This document shows positions 1-5,893 of a stretch of DNA of 8,025 nucleotides, piece after piece (positions within the stretch are counted from its first letter, which is position 1; every line of letters begins with the position of its first letter). The notes below the pieces were generated by a model. The model searched no databases, was not told where the DNA came from, and saw only the letters and a list, made by a program, of their open reading frames with translations. The translations under genes and the position numbers were made by a program. Origin of the DNA: Legionellales bacterium (lineage in GTDB: Bacteria; Pseudomonadota; Gammaproteobacteria; PIVX01); contig JABSQI010000069.1 of NCBI GenBank assembly GCA_013215905.1, forward strand, positions 1 to 8,025. The letters are read 5' to 3'.

Positions 1-1037
1 TGCTCACCTGAAAAGAAATCTAATAAAAAATAAGCGGTGGGAACAGTTGCCTCTACATTAGCCCATGAGCAATTACCTGTTTTTTGTGGAGGGATTGGCA
101 GATTAATGATAGTTTTCAGACCCATAATCTCATTAATCCCTCTATGCATGAATTCATCATTATTTTTTTGAAATATAATCTCATTAAATAACTTGCTCCG
201 ATCAAATTGTTTAGTTATTTGATATATAACTCCAGTTCCCTCAAATTTGCTATTAGCACCTCGATCGCATTTTGCAAAATAGTTCTTATAGATAATAAAT
301 GTAATAGCATGTCCTTGATACACCCCGGGAAGTATTAATAAATCATTAGAGAAAATAGTTTCGGAAATATTTTTACGATCATCCGTAGTATATATAAAGT
401 GCTGTAGTTTAGAAAGTTCTGCAGAATCGTGTAAGGCTTTAATGATATATTTAAGTTTATCAAAATACATTCTAAGCTTCTTGGCAGAATAATTATTTAG
501 AAATCTTTTTAGAGAATCTGCTATTATGTTTAGAGAAGATTCCAAATAAAACCCTTCGAAATTCACCAGAATTAATTTATTTTGTGTCGAAAGCATATAA
601 GTTTCTCCAGAGAGCTCATAACAATGACCTAATATTTTTGTATTAATAAACGCTTTAGCAAAGCTAATTTTTGCTCCATATCTCGTCAATAAATCTACTA
701 ATTTTTTTTGTCTACGCAACAATGGAAATGTTAGAATAGGTTGACTATTAGTAGTATATTGGTTTGGATCTGCGTTTAAGTTTAATAATTCTTTACATAT
801 TTTTACATCATTTATCTCTACCGCCCAGTGCAATGGTGTCCTTCCAGTAGTATCTTTAAAATTAGGATCAGCTTTATTACTTAATAATAGAGAGGTAATT
901 TCTGGTTTTCTCATAAGTATTGATTCAATCAAAGGTGTAAAACCATATTCATCATATGTATTAATTTCTGAACCACTACTTAACAATTTTTTAACTTTTT
1001 CAATATTTCCATCTATAATTGCGTCTGCTAGGGTCAT
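1..1037 (-). CDS. Ankyrin-repeat protein with permuted papain-like cysteine-peptidase motif (C-terminus cut by window edge)
   Basis: Continuous reading frame from ATG at 1037-1035 to the window edge, 345 codons without a stop. Residues 1-125 contain ankyrin repeats: YGFTPLIESI near 31-40 and the clear TGRTPLHWAV at about 64-73, each followed by helices ending in ADPN-type turns. After a helical spacer (about 125-225) comes a region with GHAITFIIYK (His243), KCDRG shortly after it, and TGNCSWAN (Cys323). His before Cys with these surroundings resembles the circularly permuted papain-like fold reported for ankyrin effectors such as Legionella AnkH/LegA3; that family link is recalled, not searched. 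Proteins of this architecture are usually secreted into a host cell, which here is inference. No signal peptide or membrane segment is seen. It starts 9 nt after the stop of the 109-residue gene, so the two are probably co-transcribed. No convincing Shine-Dalgarno precedes the ATG, which fits coupled translation. Ankyrin part confident; peptidase part moderate. Confidence 0.8.
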   Translation of the reverse strand, partial: MTLADAIIDGNIEKVKKLLSSGSEINTYDEYGFTPLIESILMRKPEITSLLLSNKADPNFKDTTGRTPLHWAVEINDVKICKELLNLNADPNQYTTNSQPILTFPLLRRQKKLVDLLTRYGAKISFAKAFINTKILGHCYELSGETYMLSTQNKLILVNFEGFYLESSLNIIADSLKRFLNNYSAKKLRMYFDKLKYIIKALHDSAELSKLQHFIYTTDDRKNISETIFSNDLLILPGVYQGHAITFIIYKNYFAKCDRGANSKFEGTGVIYQITKQFDRSKLFNEIIFQKNNDEFMHRGINEIMGLKTIINLPIPPQKTGNCSWANVEATVPTAYFLLDFFSGE

Positions 1038-1046
1038 GTTTTTTTA

Positions 1047-1376
1047 CTAAGTTACATTTGGTTTGGGATTGAATTTTTTTTGTAATTCATTTTTTAATCT
1101 TAATTGGAATTCAAGATATTGTTTGATTGCTTCTGGCGATTGATGAGGCAAATTATTTACTTCAGCAACACCACTAAAATAAACATTTTTTGCAATCGGA
1201 TGTTCCTTCAAAGCGCCATCTTTAGAGATATCATGTTCCATATCCTGTGTATTTTCATTATTAATTTTTTTTTCTGGAAGGTCTACCTCATCAACAAATT
1301 TAGAATGTGCATATGCTTGTATTACTAAACTCTCATATAAGAACTCCATAGGAGGCCTAGTATCTTCTTTCGACAT
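1047..1376 (-). CDS. Hypothetical 109-residue protein upstream of the ankyrin gene
   Basis: Complete frame from ATG at 1376-1374 to TAG at 1049-1047, preceded by a good ribosome binding site (AAGGAA, about 6 nt from the ATG). I do not recognise the family. The protein is soluble and hydrophilic, with no signal peptide or membrane segment. It has an acidic, probably disordered middle (about residues 28-58, rich in D, E, N and K), and a helix-forming C-terminal stretch (about 80-103, EAIKQYLEFQLRLKNELQKK) that could be a short coiled coil. It is the first gene of a two-gene unit with the ankyrin protein, 9 nt apart. A small partner or secretion-chaperone-like role for the ankyrin protein is conceivable but rests on position only. 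Confidence 0.7.
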   Translation of the reverse strand: MSKEDTRPPMEFLYESLVIQAYAHSKFVDEVDLPEKKINNENTQDMEHDISKDGALKEHPIAKNVYFSGVAEVNNLPHQSPEAIKQYLEFQLRLKNELQKKFNPKPNVT

Positions 1377-1674
1377 GAAATTTCCTTTATTTACAACTTT
1401 CAGTATAGATAAAATTTAAGAATCCTGAGATATGGAATATTCAAAAATAATAACCATAATAATTAGGTAGTAAATAGAAACAACACAAAACAACTTAGTA
1501 CTTAGAAAGCATCCTTGCTTATTTATCATCCACTGAGTAAATAATATTATTTAGATGCATAGATCCTATCAACCTCTTGTAAGTAAGTACAATCTACTCA
1601 TATAAATGAGTTTATCATACACTACATGTAAAATAGTAACTCTCATAAGTACAAAAATTATATAAAGCCCTAAT
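1377..1674. other. Intergenic region of 298 bp
   Basis: No frame of useful length is open here on either strand. It holds the 5' leader and candidate promoter of the 109-residue gene at its left end. Near the right end is a small dyad, ACTCAT-ATAA-ATGAGT at 1596-1611, lying about 65 nt after the stop of the metallo-hydrolase gene. It could be a weak terminator for that gene, but the stem is short, AT-rich and lacks a convincing following T-run. Nothing resembling a tRNA or other structured RNA was recognised. Confidence 0.5.
1402..1407 (-). promoter_or_regulatory. Candidate -10 box for the 109-residue/ankyrin unit
   Basis: On the minus strand TATACT lies about 25 nt upstream of the ATG at 1376, a normal position for a sigma70-type -10 box with a short leader. 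No good TTGACA-like -35 is found 16-18 nt upstream, so this is weak in such AT-rich DNA. Confidence 0.3.
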
Positions 1675-2526
1675 CTATAGTAAATTAATAGGGATAAATT
1701 TACCTAACGGATCTTGCTCTATGCCAGAAAAAGCCACATTTGGATCATGAGTGTAAAATAATATACAGCTATTCTTAATAGCATATAAAAGGAATGCTTT
1801 TTTTTCATTTATGAGTTGCTCTGCCGATCTATCATATCCCATAGTCACAGGTAAATGTACCCAAGGAATTGCCGGGATAAGATCAGAGCAGAATAATATT
1901 CTCTCTTTAGCAGTACAAATCTCAGTATGTAGTAATCCTGGAGTATGCCCATGTGTATAGTGAAAAATATATTGTTCTCCTAGAAAAGAAATTTTGTCTT
2001 TATCTATAAGTTCTATTCTTGAAGATTGCTCAAGAAGCCCTAATAACTCTTTAATAAAAGATGCCTTATCACGTACATGGGGTTTACAAGCTCTATCCCA
2101 TGCTGTTCGACTTACGACATATTTAGCATTTGGGAATAGCAGCTCATGTTCACGACCTTGCTCCCATTTAGTAAGTAATCCTCCTGCATGATCAAAATGT
2201 AAATGTGATAATATAACTATATCTATATCATAATGAGTCAATCCTAATTGAGCCAAAGATTTTAACAATACATGCTCTTCTTGTTCAACCCCATATCTCT
2301 TTCTTAGTTCTGGATTAAAAAAAGCCCCTATCCCTGTCTCTAATAATATGTTTCGACTTTTTTCTTGTATCAATAAACAACGACATGCTAACTTAACTTG
2401 ATTATTTTGATTTGGTTGCATCCATTTGGACCATATAGTCCTGGGAACATGGCCAAACATCGCCCCACCATCAAGCATTTGATAATTTCCAGATAATGGC
2501 GAAATTTTAATAATTTGATCTATCAT
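1675..2526 (-). CDS. Metallo-beta-lactamase-fold hydrolase, YtnP/AHL-lactonase-like
   Basis: Complete 283-residue protein from ATG at 2526 to TAG at 1677-1675. The metal-binding set of the MBL fold is intact: HLHFDH at 108-113 (His108, His110, Asp112, His113), His194 in THGHTPG, Asp215 in LFCSDL and His260 in FYTHDP. This is the two-metal arrangement of the lactonase/glyoxalase-II-like branch (COG0491). The N-terminal LDGGAMFGHVPRTIWSKW (18-35) is characteristic of the YtnP-type subgroup, and the length matches that group. Members hydrolyse ester or lactone bonds and some degrade acyl-homoserine lactones; the substrate here cannot be read from sequence. No signal peptide, so cytoplasmic. It is a single gene with about 139 bp upstream and 298 bp downstream, and only a weak ribosome binding site (TAGAG) before the ATG. 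Confidence 0.9.
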   Translation of the reverse strand: MIDQIIKISPLSGNYQMLDGGAMFGHVPRTIWSKWMQPNQNNQVKLACRCLLIQEKSRNILLETGIGAFFNPELRKRYGVEQEEHVLLKSLAQLGLTHYDIDIVILSHLHFDHAGGLLTKWEQGREHELLFPNAKYVVSRTAWDRACKPHVRDKASFIKELLGLLEQSSRIELIDKDKISFLGEQYIFHYTHGHTPGLLHTEICTAKERILFCSDLIPAIPWVHLPVTMGYDRSAEQLINEKKAFLLYAIKNSCILFYTHDPNVAFSGIEQDPLGKFIPINLL

Positions 2527-2607
2527 AAAACTCTAGTTCTACAAATGACAAAATTTTATTGGACTAAGATAAAATAAGAATTTTTACAAATACCATACTC
2601 AAACTAG

Positions 2608-2645
2608 ATAGCTGTCGAAATATACAACAATATTACGACAGCTAT
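2608..2645 (-). terminator. Strong hairpin after the OmpA-lipoprotein gene, probable terminator
   Basis: A perfect 10-bp stem, ATAGCTGTCG (2608-2617) with CGACAGCTAT (2636-2645), continues past one A-A mismatch into a 5-bp inner stem (AATAT 2619-2623 with ATATT 2630-2634) around a 6-nt loop. It begins 20 nt beyond the stop codon of the minus-strand OmpA-domain gene and sits between that gene and the start of the metallo-hydrolase gene. The following bases on the minus strand are only modestly T-rich, so it is either a terminator with a poor U-tract or an RNA 3'-end stabiliser. The G+C-bearing outer stem stands out against this AT-rich DNA. Confidence 0.6.
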
Positions 2646-2665
2646 ACTTTAGTTATTATGATATT

Positions 2666-3316
2666 TTACAATTCAGTTAGAGATATTGTAACTCTTCTAT
2701 TTTTCTTACGCCCTGTGGCAGACGAATTATCAGCAATTGGGCGTGTAGAGCCAAAACCTCTAGCAATCAGTCTTTGTTTCTTAATTCCTTGACTACGGAA
2801 AAATGCGGCAATACTTTGAGCACGTCTTTCAGATAACTTCAGATTATAGTTATCATTTCCTTCGCTAGATGCGTGTCCATTGATATTCACCAAAGTCTTG
2901 TCATATTTTTTAAGAACTATAGATATAGACCTAAGCACTGAGTAAAAATCAGAGTTTATATCTGCACTATTCTGCTTAAATGTAATATCGCCTGGCATAA
3001 TCAATTGCAAGGATTTCTTATCTTTAGTTCTGTAAACTTGAACGCCACTATTTCTTAATTGAGTTCTCAACTCAGACTCTTGTTTATCAAGATATACGCC
3101 TGTTGCAGCTCCAACTGCAGCTCCACCAGCAGCACCAATAAGAGCTCCTTTAGCTTTCCCGCCAGAAGCAACAGCACCTACAAGAGCCCCACTAGCCGCG
3201 CCAATAAAAGTAGAAATACCTGTATTAGACACTTTCTTTTCACCTGTATAGGGATCTGTGCTTGTACAACCAGACAATATAAAAACCATCAAACCTACTA
3301 AAATCTTTTTAAACAT
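2666..3316 (-). CDS. OmpA-domain outer-membrane lipoprotein with glycine-zipper segment (YiaD-like)
   Basis: A 216-residue lipoprotein from ATG at 3316-3314. The N-terminus MFKKILVGLMVFILSGC is a lipoprotein signal peptide with lipobox LSGC, lipidated Cys at residue 17. Residues about 34-80 are a Gly/Ala-rich helical pair (GAASGALVGAVASGG, GALIGAAGGAAVGAATG), the glycine-zipper type segment. The C-terminal half (about 105-216) is an OmpA peptidoglycan-binding domain, with NINGHASSEG, LSERRAQSIAAFF and the terminal GRKKNRRVTISL typical of it. It should anchor in the outer membrane and bind peptidoglycan. A TTG 12 nt upstream (3328) is in frame, but the run GGGGGT at 3326-3321 sits at the right distance for the ATG and would be destroyed as a binding site by the TTG start, so the ATG is preferred. 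Single gene, followed by a strong hairpin. Confidence 0.92.
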   Translation of the reverse strand: MFKKILVGLMVFILSGCTSTDPYTGEKKVSNTGISTFIGAASGALVGAVASGGKAKGALIGAAGGAAVGAATGVYLDKQESELRTQLRNSGVQVYRTKDKKSLQLIMPGDITFKQNSADINSDFYSVLRSISIVLKKYDKTLVNINGHASSEGNDNYNLKLSERRAQSIAAFFRSQGIKKQRLIARGFGSTRPIADNSSATGRKKNRRVTISLTEL

Positions 3317-3320
3317 GAAT

Positions 3321-3326
3321 ACCCCC
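3321..3326 (-). promoter_or_regulatory. Ribosome binding site deciding the OmpA-lipoprotein start
   Basis: GGGGGT on the minus strand ends 4 nt before the ATG at 3316. It favours the ATG over the in-frame TTG at 3328 and places the lipobox Cys at residue 17, a normal signal-peptide length. Confidence 0.6.
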
Positions 3327-3341
3327 AAAAACTTTGACCAT

Positions 3342-3347
3342 AATATA
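3342..3347 (-). promoter_or_regulatory. Weak candidate -10 box for the OmpA-lipoprotein gene
   Basis: TATATT on the minus strand, about 25 nt before the ATG at 3316. No recognisable -35 box at 16-18 nt, so this is a suggestion only in AT-rich DNA. Confidence 0.2.
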
Positions 3348-3473
3348 CTAATTCGACGATAAATACTCTCATAATAAGCTCTATATGTCTAGTAATTTAT
3401 CTATACTCGATTAGCCAAAAAATGATTTTCGTATATTTTTCCAACCAATTAATCACCAAAATAGCAAGCTTAA

Positions 3474-3754
3474 CTAATCACTAAATTCGCCATTACTTGA
3501 ATTGATACTTGTCTGGGATTGTAAAATGGTAACATTGCTAATTTGAAACTGTTTTTGCTTATCTTTTTTTAGTTTAGATTTTGGAGATCCAATTGAAACA
3601 GATTTTGATTTAGATAAGTTAAATGGAGATAAATTAAGGGTAGGGGTCTCAGGTAATGAACTAGATCTTTGATGGCTGTGCTTTTTATGAGGAGAATCAT
3701 GATCTATTATTGTTGGTAATACTGGTATTCCAATCTTTAATTGCTTTGTCTGAA
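3474..3754 (-). pseudogene. C-terminal part of a gene split by the insertion element
   Basis: An open minus-strand frame runs from the left inverted repeat to TAG at 3476-3474, 92 codons plus stop, with no start of its own near the boundary and a stop within the repeat itself. The product is hydrophilic and low in complexity: a His/Lys cluster (HDSPHKKHSHQR), then a Ser/Pro/Thr/Lys-rich stretch (SLPETPTLNLSPFNLSKSKS and SIGSPKSKLKKDKQKQ), probably disordered. It joins in frame to the N-terminal fragment at 5770-5875 if the element is removed exactly at the outer ends of its repeats, giving a 128-residue protein. I do not recognise the family. The rejoining assumes no target-site duplication, so this reconstruction is moderate. 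Confidence 0.5.
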
Positions 3755-3776
3755 TAGTTAGTCGCTAGTGCGAAAT
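3755..3776 (+). repeat. Left terminal inverted repeat
   Basis: TAGTTAGTCGCTAGTGCGAA at the left end plus two further matching bases; pairs with 5748-5769 at 21 of 22 positions, the one difference being A against G at the 13th base. Weaker similarity continues inward (GTCT then ATTTA). Confidence 0.9.
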
Positions 3777-3809
3777 ATAGTCTAATTTATTACTGTTTGT
3801 AGAAAAATA

Positions 3810-4199
3810 TTAATTTTTAATTACAGAAAATAAATATTTCTTAAGAATCCCATGCTGATTAAAATCAATTTTTAATTTATTGGTGAATTTCTTTTCCATT
3901 CCAACAGGACTAACAAAAGTCATAAAATGTATCTGTGGTTTATCAGCAATTTTAACTTTACTAACAATAGCTTCATATACCCATTGTTCTTCATTAGAGC
4001 TATATATACTAAAAATATTAGGTTCTCCTAGCAGCTCTTTGACTTTTTTCTTATTTGTTTTTCCTACTACAAGAGATTTTTGTACGTCATAGTAACTCAT
4101 TTCTCCAAGTTTATTATTATTAGTACTGGCACATCCTTGAATAAATAGAAAAACTATTAATATAGATTTTACTAATTTTATTTCTTGAAAGTTAATCAT
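3810..4199 (-). CDS. SmpA/BamE-like small lipoprotein, passenger of the insertion element
   Basis: A 129-residue protein from ATG at 4199 to TAA at 3812-3810. Residues 1-23 form a signal peptide (hydrophobic SILIVFLFI) with lipobox IQGC, lipidated Cys23. Residues about 38-80 fit the SmpA/OmlA fold: a GKTNKKKVKELLGEPNIFS segment followed by strands containing EEQWVYEA. Chromosomal BamE helps the BAM complex insert outer-membrane barrels, but this is a divergent copy and need not do that; other small lipoproteins share the fold. It lies wholly between the inverted repeats and is divergent from the transposase, sharing its upstream region. A GGAG ribosome binding site 5 nt before the ATG lies in the arm of a hairpin. 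The lipoprotein call is confident, the family moderate. Confidence 0.8.
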   Translation of the reverse strand: MINFQEIKLVKSILIVFLFIQGCASTNNNKLGEMSYYDVQKSLVVGKTNKKKVKELLGEPNIFSIYSSNEEQWVYEAIVSKVKIADKPQIHFMTFVSPVGMEKKFTNKLKIDFNQHGILKKYLFSVIKN

Positions 4200-4204
4200 A
4201 AATG

Positions 4205-4225
4205 CTCCATTACTTCATAATGGAG
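4205..4225 (-). promoter_or_regulatory. Hairpin/dyad overlapping the ribosome binding site of the lipoprotein gene
   Basis: CTCCATTA (4205-4212) and TAATGGAG (4218-4225) form a perfect 8-bp stem around a 5-nt loop. On the lipoprotein transcript the 3' arm contains the GGAG ribosome binding site, 5 nt from the ATG, so folding would hide it. If transcription starts from the promoter proposed here (about 7 nt beyond its -10 box), the start falls inside the dyad and only part of the stem would be in the RNA; the site would then be better read as an operator. Confidence 0.5.
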
Positions 4226-4228
4226 GTA

Positions 4229-4258
4229 AGTATATTATTTATCCTAAACCTTTGTCTA
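4229..4258 (-). promoter_or_regulatory. Candidate promoter of the passenger lipoprotein gene
   Basis: On the minus strand TAGACA (4258-4253, five of six to the consensus -35) is followed after 18 nt by TATACT (4234-4229). The predicted start is near 4222, giving a leader of just over 20 nt. The -35 overlaps that of the transposase promoter on the other strand. Confidence 0.5.
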
Positions 4259-4281
4259 TTAATCAGTTCTAATTGTATAAT
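4252..4281 (+). promoter_or_regulatory. Candidate transposase promoter
   Basis: TTGTCT (4252-4257) followed after 18 nt by a perfect TATAAT (4276-4281), about 50 nt before the transposase ATG. It shares its -35 bases with the divergent lipoprotein promoter, so polymerase can probably occupy only one at a time. Confidence 0.55.
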
Positions 4282-4312
4282 ATATACAACATTTTCATTG
4301 TAATTTATACAA
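4273..4312. promoter_or_regulatory. Pair of TTGTA...TACAA dyads over the transposase -10 and leader
   Basis: TTGTATA-ATA-TATACAA (4273-4289, 7-bp arms) covers the transposase -10 box, and TTGTA-ATTTA-TACAA (4298-4312, 5-bp arms) lies in its leader, centres 24 bp apart. The shared half-site makes a repressor operator pair plausible, but such dyads are easily formed in AT-rich DNA. Confidence 0.35.
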
Positions 4313-4330
4313 AATAAAATATGAGGCAAT

Positions 4331-5734
4331 ATGAGCATTGATAACACTGGAATGAACTGTAAACTAAAAGAAGAAAAAGTTACTATTCTAATTTCCCAAA
4401 ATCACCCATTAATACAATTATCGAATAGTCTTAACTGGTCTGAAATAGAAGATATAGTACTACCAGATTTAAAATCCTCAACAGCAAAATTAAAATGGTG
4501 GCTAGGACGGCCTTTGCGACTTCGCATTCACCTTGGAGCTTATCTTCTACAACAATTGTTTAATCAAACAGATCGTCAAACTGAATATAATATAAAAGAT
4601 AATGCTGCACATCAGTTATTTTGCGGTAAAGGGCTAGTGAAAAAATGGCACTGCCCAGACCATACAAAGATAGAAGAATTTCGTTCAAGATTAAGCCCAG
4701 ATACTCAATGCAAGCTCGCTAACATGATATCTATGCAAGCAGTACAACTAGGTTTTGCAGATCCAAAGCACATAGATATTGACTCAACCATTCAAGAAGC
4801 TAATATGATGTATCCTAATGATAGTACATTATTATGTAAACTAGGATATATGTGCAAGAAAGTCTCGGAATATTTGAATAAAAATATATATGTTTTTAAA
4901 CATAAGCCTATGGAAGTAAATATAAAAAGAATTAGAAGCTTTGCTAGGCAATATTGGTTTTTATCTAAAAAAACTGACCCTGAAGAAAAAAAGAAAGTAT
5001 TTGAGAAACTATATAATTGTGTATATGAGGAAGTAGAACTTATTGTCGATAATGTTAGATGTATTACTACTAATATGCTAGAAAATATTCCTTGGAATAT
5101 AAATAAGATTTTCTGTCAAATTAGAGATTTAGCTAAGAAATATTTATCAGATGTTAAATATTTTATTGAGAACGGAAGCATGATTCCTGATAAGATTTTA
5201 TCCTTTCATTTAAACCAAGTTAAATGTTTTACTAAAGAGAAACCTGGTAAAAAATATCAATTTGGAAGAGTATTTCAGTTAGCTAGAGTAAAGGGTAATT
5301 TTTTATTTGCAAGTAAATTTGATGAAGTTGATGTTTCTGATAAGCATGCTATAGAGCCTATGTTACAAACACATAAAGTCCTTTTTGGGAATGATAATTT
5401 AGAATCTGTAACTGCTGATAAAGCTTATTATTCGAAAAACAATGAAAAAATTCTAAATAAAGCAGGCGTTAAAGATATTTGTTTACAACGCCCTGCAAAT
5501 GTAAAGAGCGAACCCATTTCTTCATTACCAAAATACAAAGAAGAAATATTAGTAAACAGACGTAGTGGTATTGAGCCATTGATCGGACATGCTAAAAATT
5601 CTGGCCAACTTGGAAGAAGCAGAATGAAGTCTGATAGAACCATTGAATCATCTGGATTTGCATCTATATTATCATTTAACTTAAAACAATTGATTAGATA
5701 CAAAATGGGTAAGATTATCTTAGAACCCACATAA
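4331..5734 (+). CDS. IS5-family/DDE_Tnp_1-type transposase
   Basis: Complete 467-residue protein from ATG at 4331, with GAGG 4-5 nt upstream; another ATG at 4321 is out of frame. The N-terminal half (about 40-135) matches the DUF772-type domain of IS5/IS1182-like transposases, with LRIHLGAYLLQQLFNQTDRQ and IEEFRSRLSPDTQ. The RNase-H-like core keeps its three acidic residues: Asp151 in HIDIDSTIQEANMMYPND, Asp363 in TADKAYYSKN and Glu415 in RRSGIEPLIGHAK, the last followed by the usual GRSRMKS...SFNLKQL tail. Between the first two acids is a Lys-rich insert (about 180-290), a normal place for an insertion domain. It moves the element by cutting at the inverted repeats. No frameshift or internal stop is seen, so it is probably functional. 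Assignment to IS5 rather than IS1182 is uncertain. Confidence 0.92.
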   Translation: MSIDNTGMNCKLKEEKVTILISQNHPLIQLSNSLNWSEIEDIVLPDLKSSTAKLKWWLGRPLRLRIHLGAYLLQQLFNQTDRQTEYNIKDNAAHQLFCGKGLVKKWHCPDHTKIEEFRSRLSPDTQCKLANMISMQAVQLGFADPKHIDIDSTIQEANMMYPNDSTLLCKLGYMCKKVSEYLNKNIYVFKHKPMEVNIKRIRSFARQYWFLSKKTDPEEKKKVFEKLYNCVYEEVELIVDNVRCITTNMLENIPWNINKIFCQIRDLAKKYLSDVKYFIENGSMIPDKILSFHLNQVKCFTKEKPGKKYQFGRVFQLARVKGNFLFASKFDEVDVSDKHAIEPMLQTHKVLFGNDNLESVTADKAYYSKNNEKILNKAGVKDICLQRPANVKSEPISSLPKYKEEILVNRRSGIEPLIGHAKNSGQLGRSRMKSDRTIESSGFASILSFNLKQLIRYKMGKIILEPT

Positions 5735-5747
5735 ATCAAGACTTTTA

Positions 5748-5769
5748 ATTTCGCACCAGCGACTAACTA
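5748..5769 (-). repeat. Right terminal inverted repeat
   Basis: Reverse complement of the left repeat with one mismatch; it starts 13 nt after the transposase stop, leaving almost no spare DNA at this end. The N-terminal fragment of the split gene reads on through it to an accidental stop at 5722-5720 (51 residues in all). Confidence 0.9.
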
Positions 5770-5875
5770 CAGGTAAAAAATTATCTTTCTGCGACGGGTC
5801 ACTTTCTGTAATATCTTTAATTTTCAATAAGGCATCTGCCATAACTTGATTTAATTCTTCTATTTTTTGATTCAT
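5770..5875 (-). pseudogene. N-terminal part of the gene split by the insertion element
   Basis: ATG at 5875-5873, with AGGG about 6 nt upstream, opens a frame of 35 codons before the right inverted repeat (MNQKIEELNQVMADALLKIK, then DITESDPSQKDNFLP). The first 25 residues are a predicted amphipathic helix. The frame would continue through the repeat to a stop at 5722-5720, so a 51-residue hybrid may be made. It follows the IHF-like gene by 18 nt in the same direction and was evidently the last gene of that operon. Removing the element joins CCT-G to TT-CAG in frame with the fragment at 3474-3754. Family not recognised. Confidence 0.55.
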
Positions 5876-5893
5876 TTTTACCCTTTTGAAGAT

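Larger units (their letters stand above)
3755..5769 (+). mobile_element. Insertion element with DDE transposase and a passenger lipoprotein gene, 2,015 bp
   Basis: Bounded by near-perfect 22-bp terminal inverted repeats (3755-3776 and 5748-5769). Inside are a complete IS5/DDE_Tnp_1-type transposase on the plus strand, ending 13 nt before the right repeat, and a divergent 129-residue lipoprotein gene filling the left 450 bp. The size exceeds a usual one-gene IS of this class because of that second gene. No clear longer target duplication is visible: a TA could be read as flanking the ends if the repeats start at GTTAG, but ends at TAGTTAG with no duplication restore the reading frame of the split gene. 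With catalytic residues and both ends intact, the element may still be active. Confidence 0.85.

Noticed and set aside
1104..1328. Plus-strand open frame of 74 codons
   Set aside because: Lies wholly inside the minus-strand 109-residue gene, which has a good ribosome binding site; the translation is Phe/Ile/Cys-rich as expected of an antisense shadow.
1596..1611. Dyad ACTCAT-ATAA-ATGAGT as terminator of the metallo-hydrolase gene
   Set aside because: Stem of 6 bp with low G+C, about 65 nt past the stop and no T-run; noted in the intergenic entry only.
3059..3301. Plus-strand open frame of 80 codons rich in Ser and Cys
   Set aside because: Antisense to the OmpA-domain lipoprotein; the composition mirrors its Gly/Ala codons.
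5428..5739. Minus-strand open frame of 103 codons inside the transposase
   Set aside because: Antisense to the conserved catalytic end of the transposase and no recognisable domain.
3753..5771. TA target-site duplication flanking the element
   Set aside because: TA can be read on both sides only by trimming two bases from well-matched repeats, and the join it implies does not restore the split gene. Kept as an alternative, not called.
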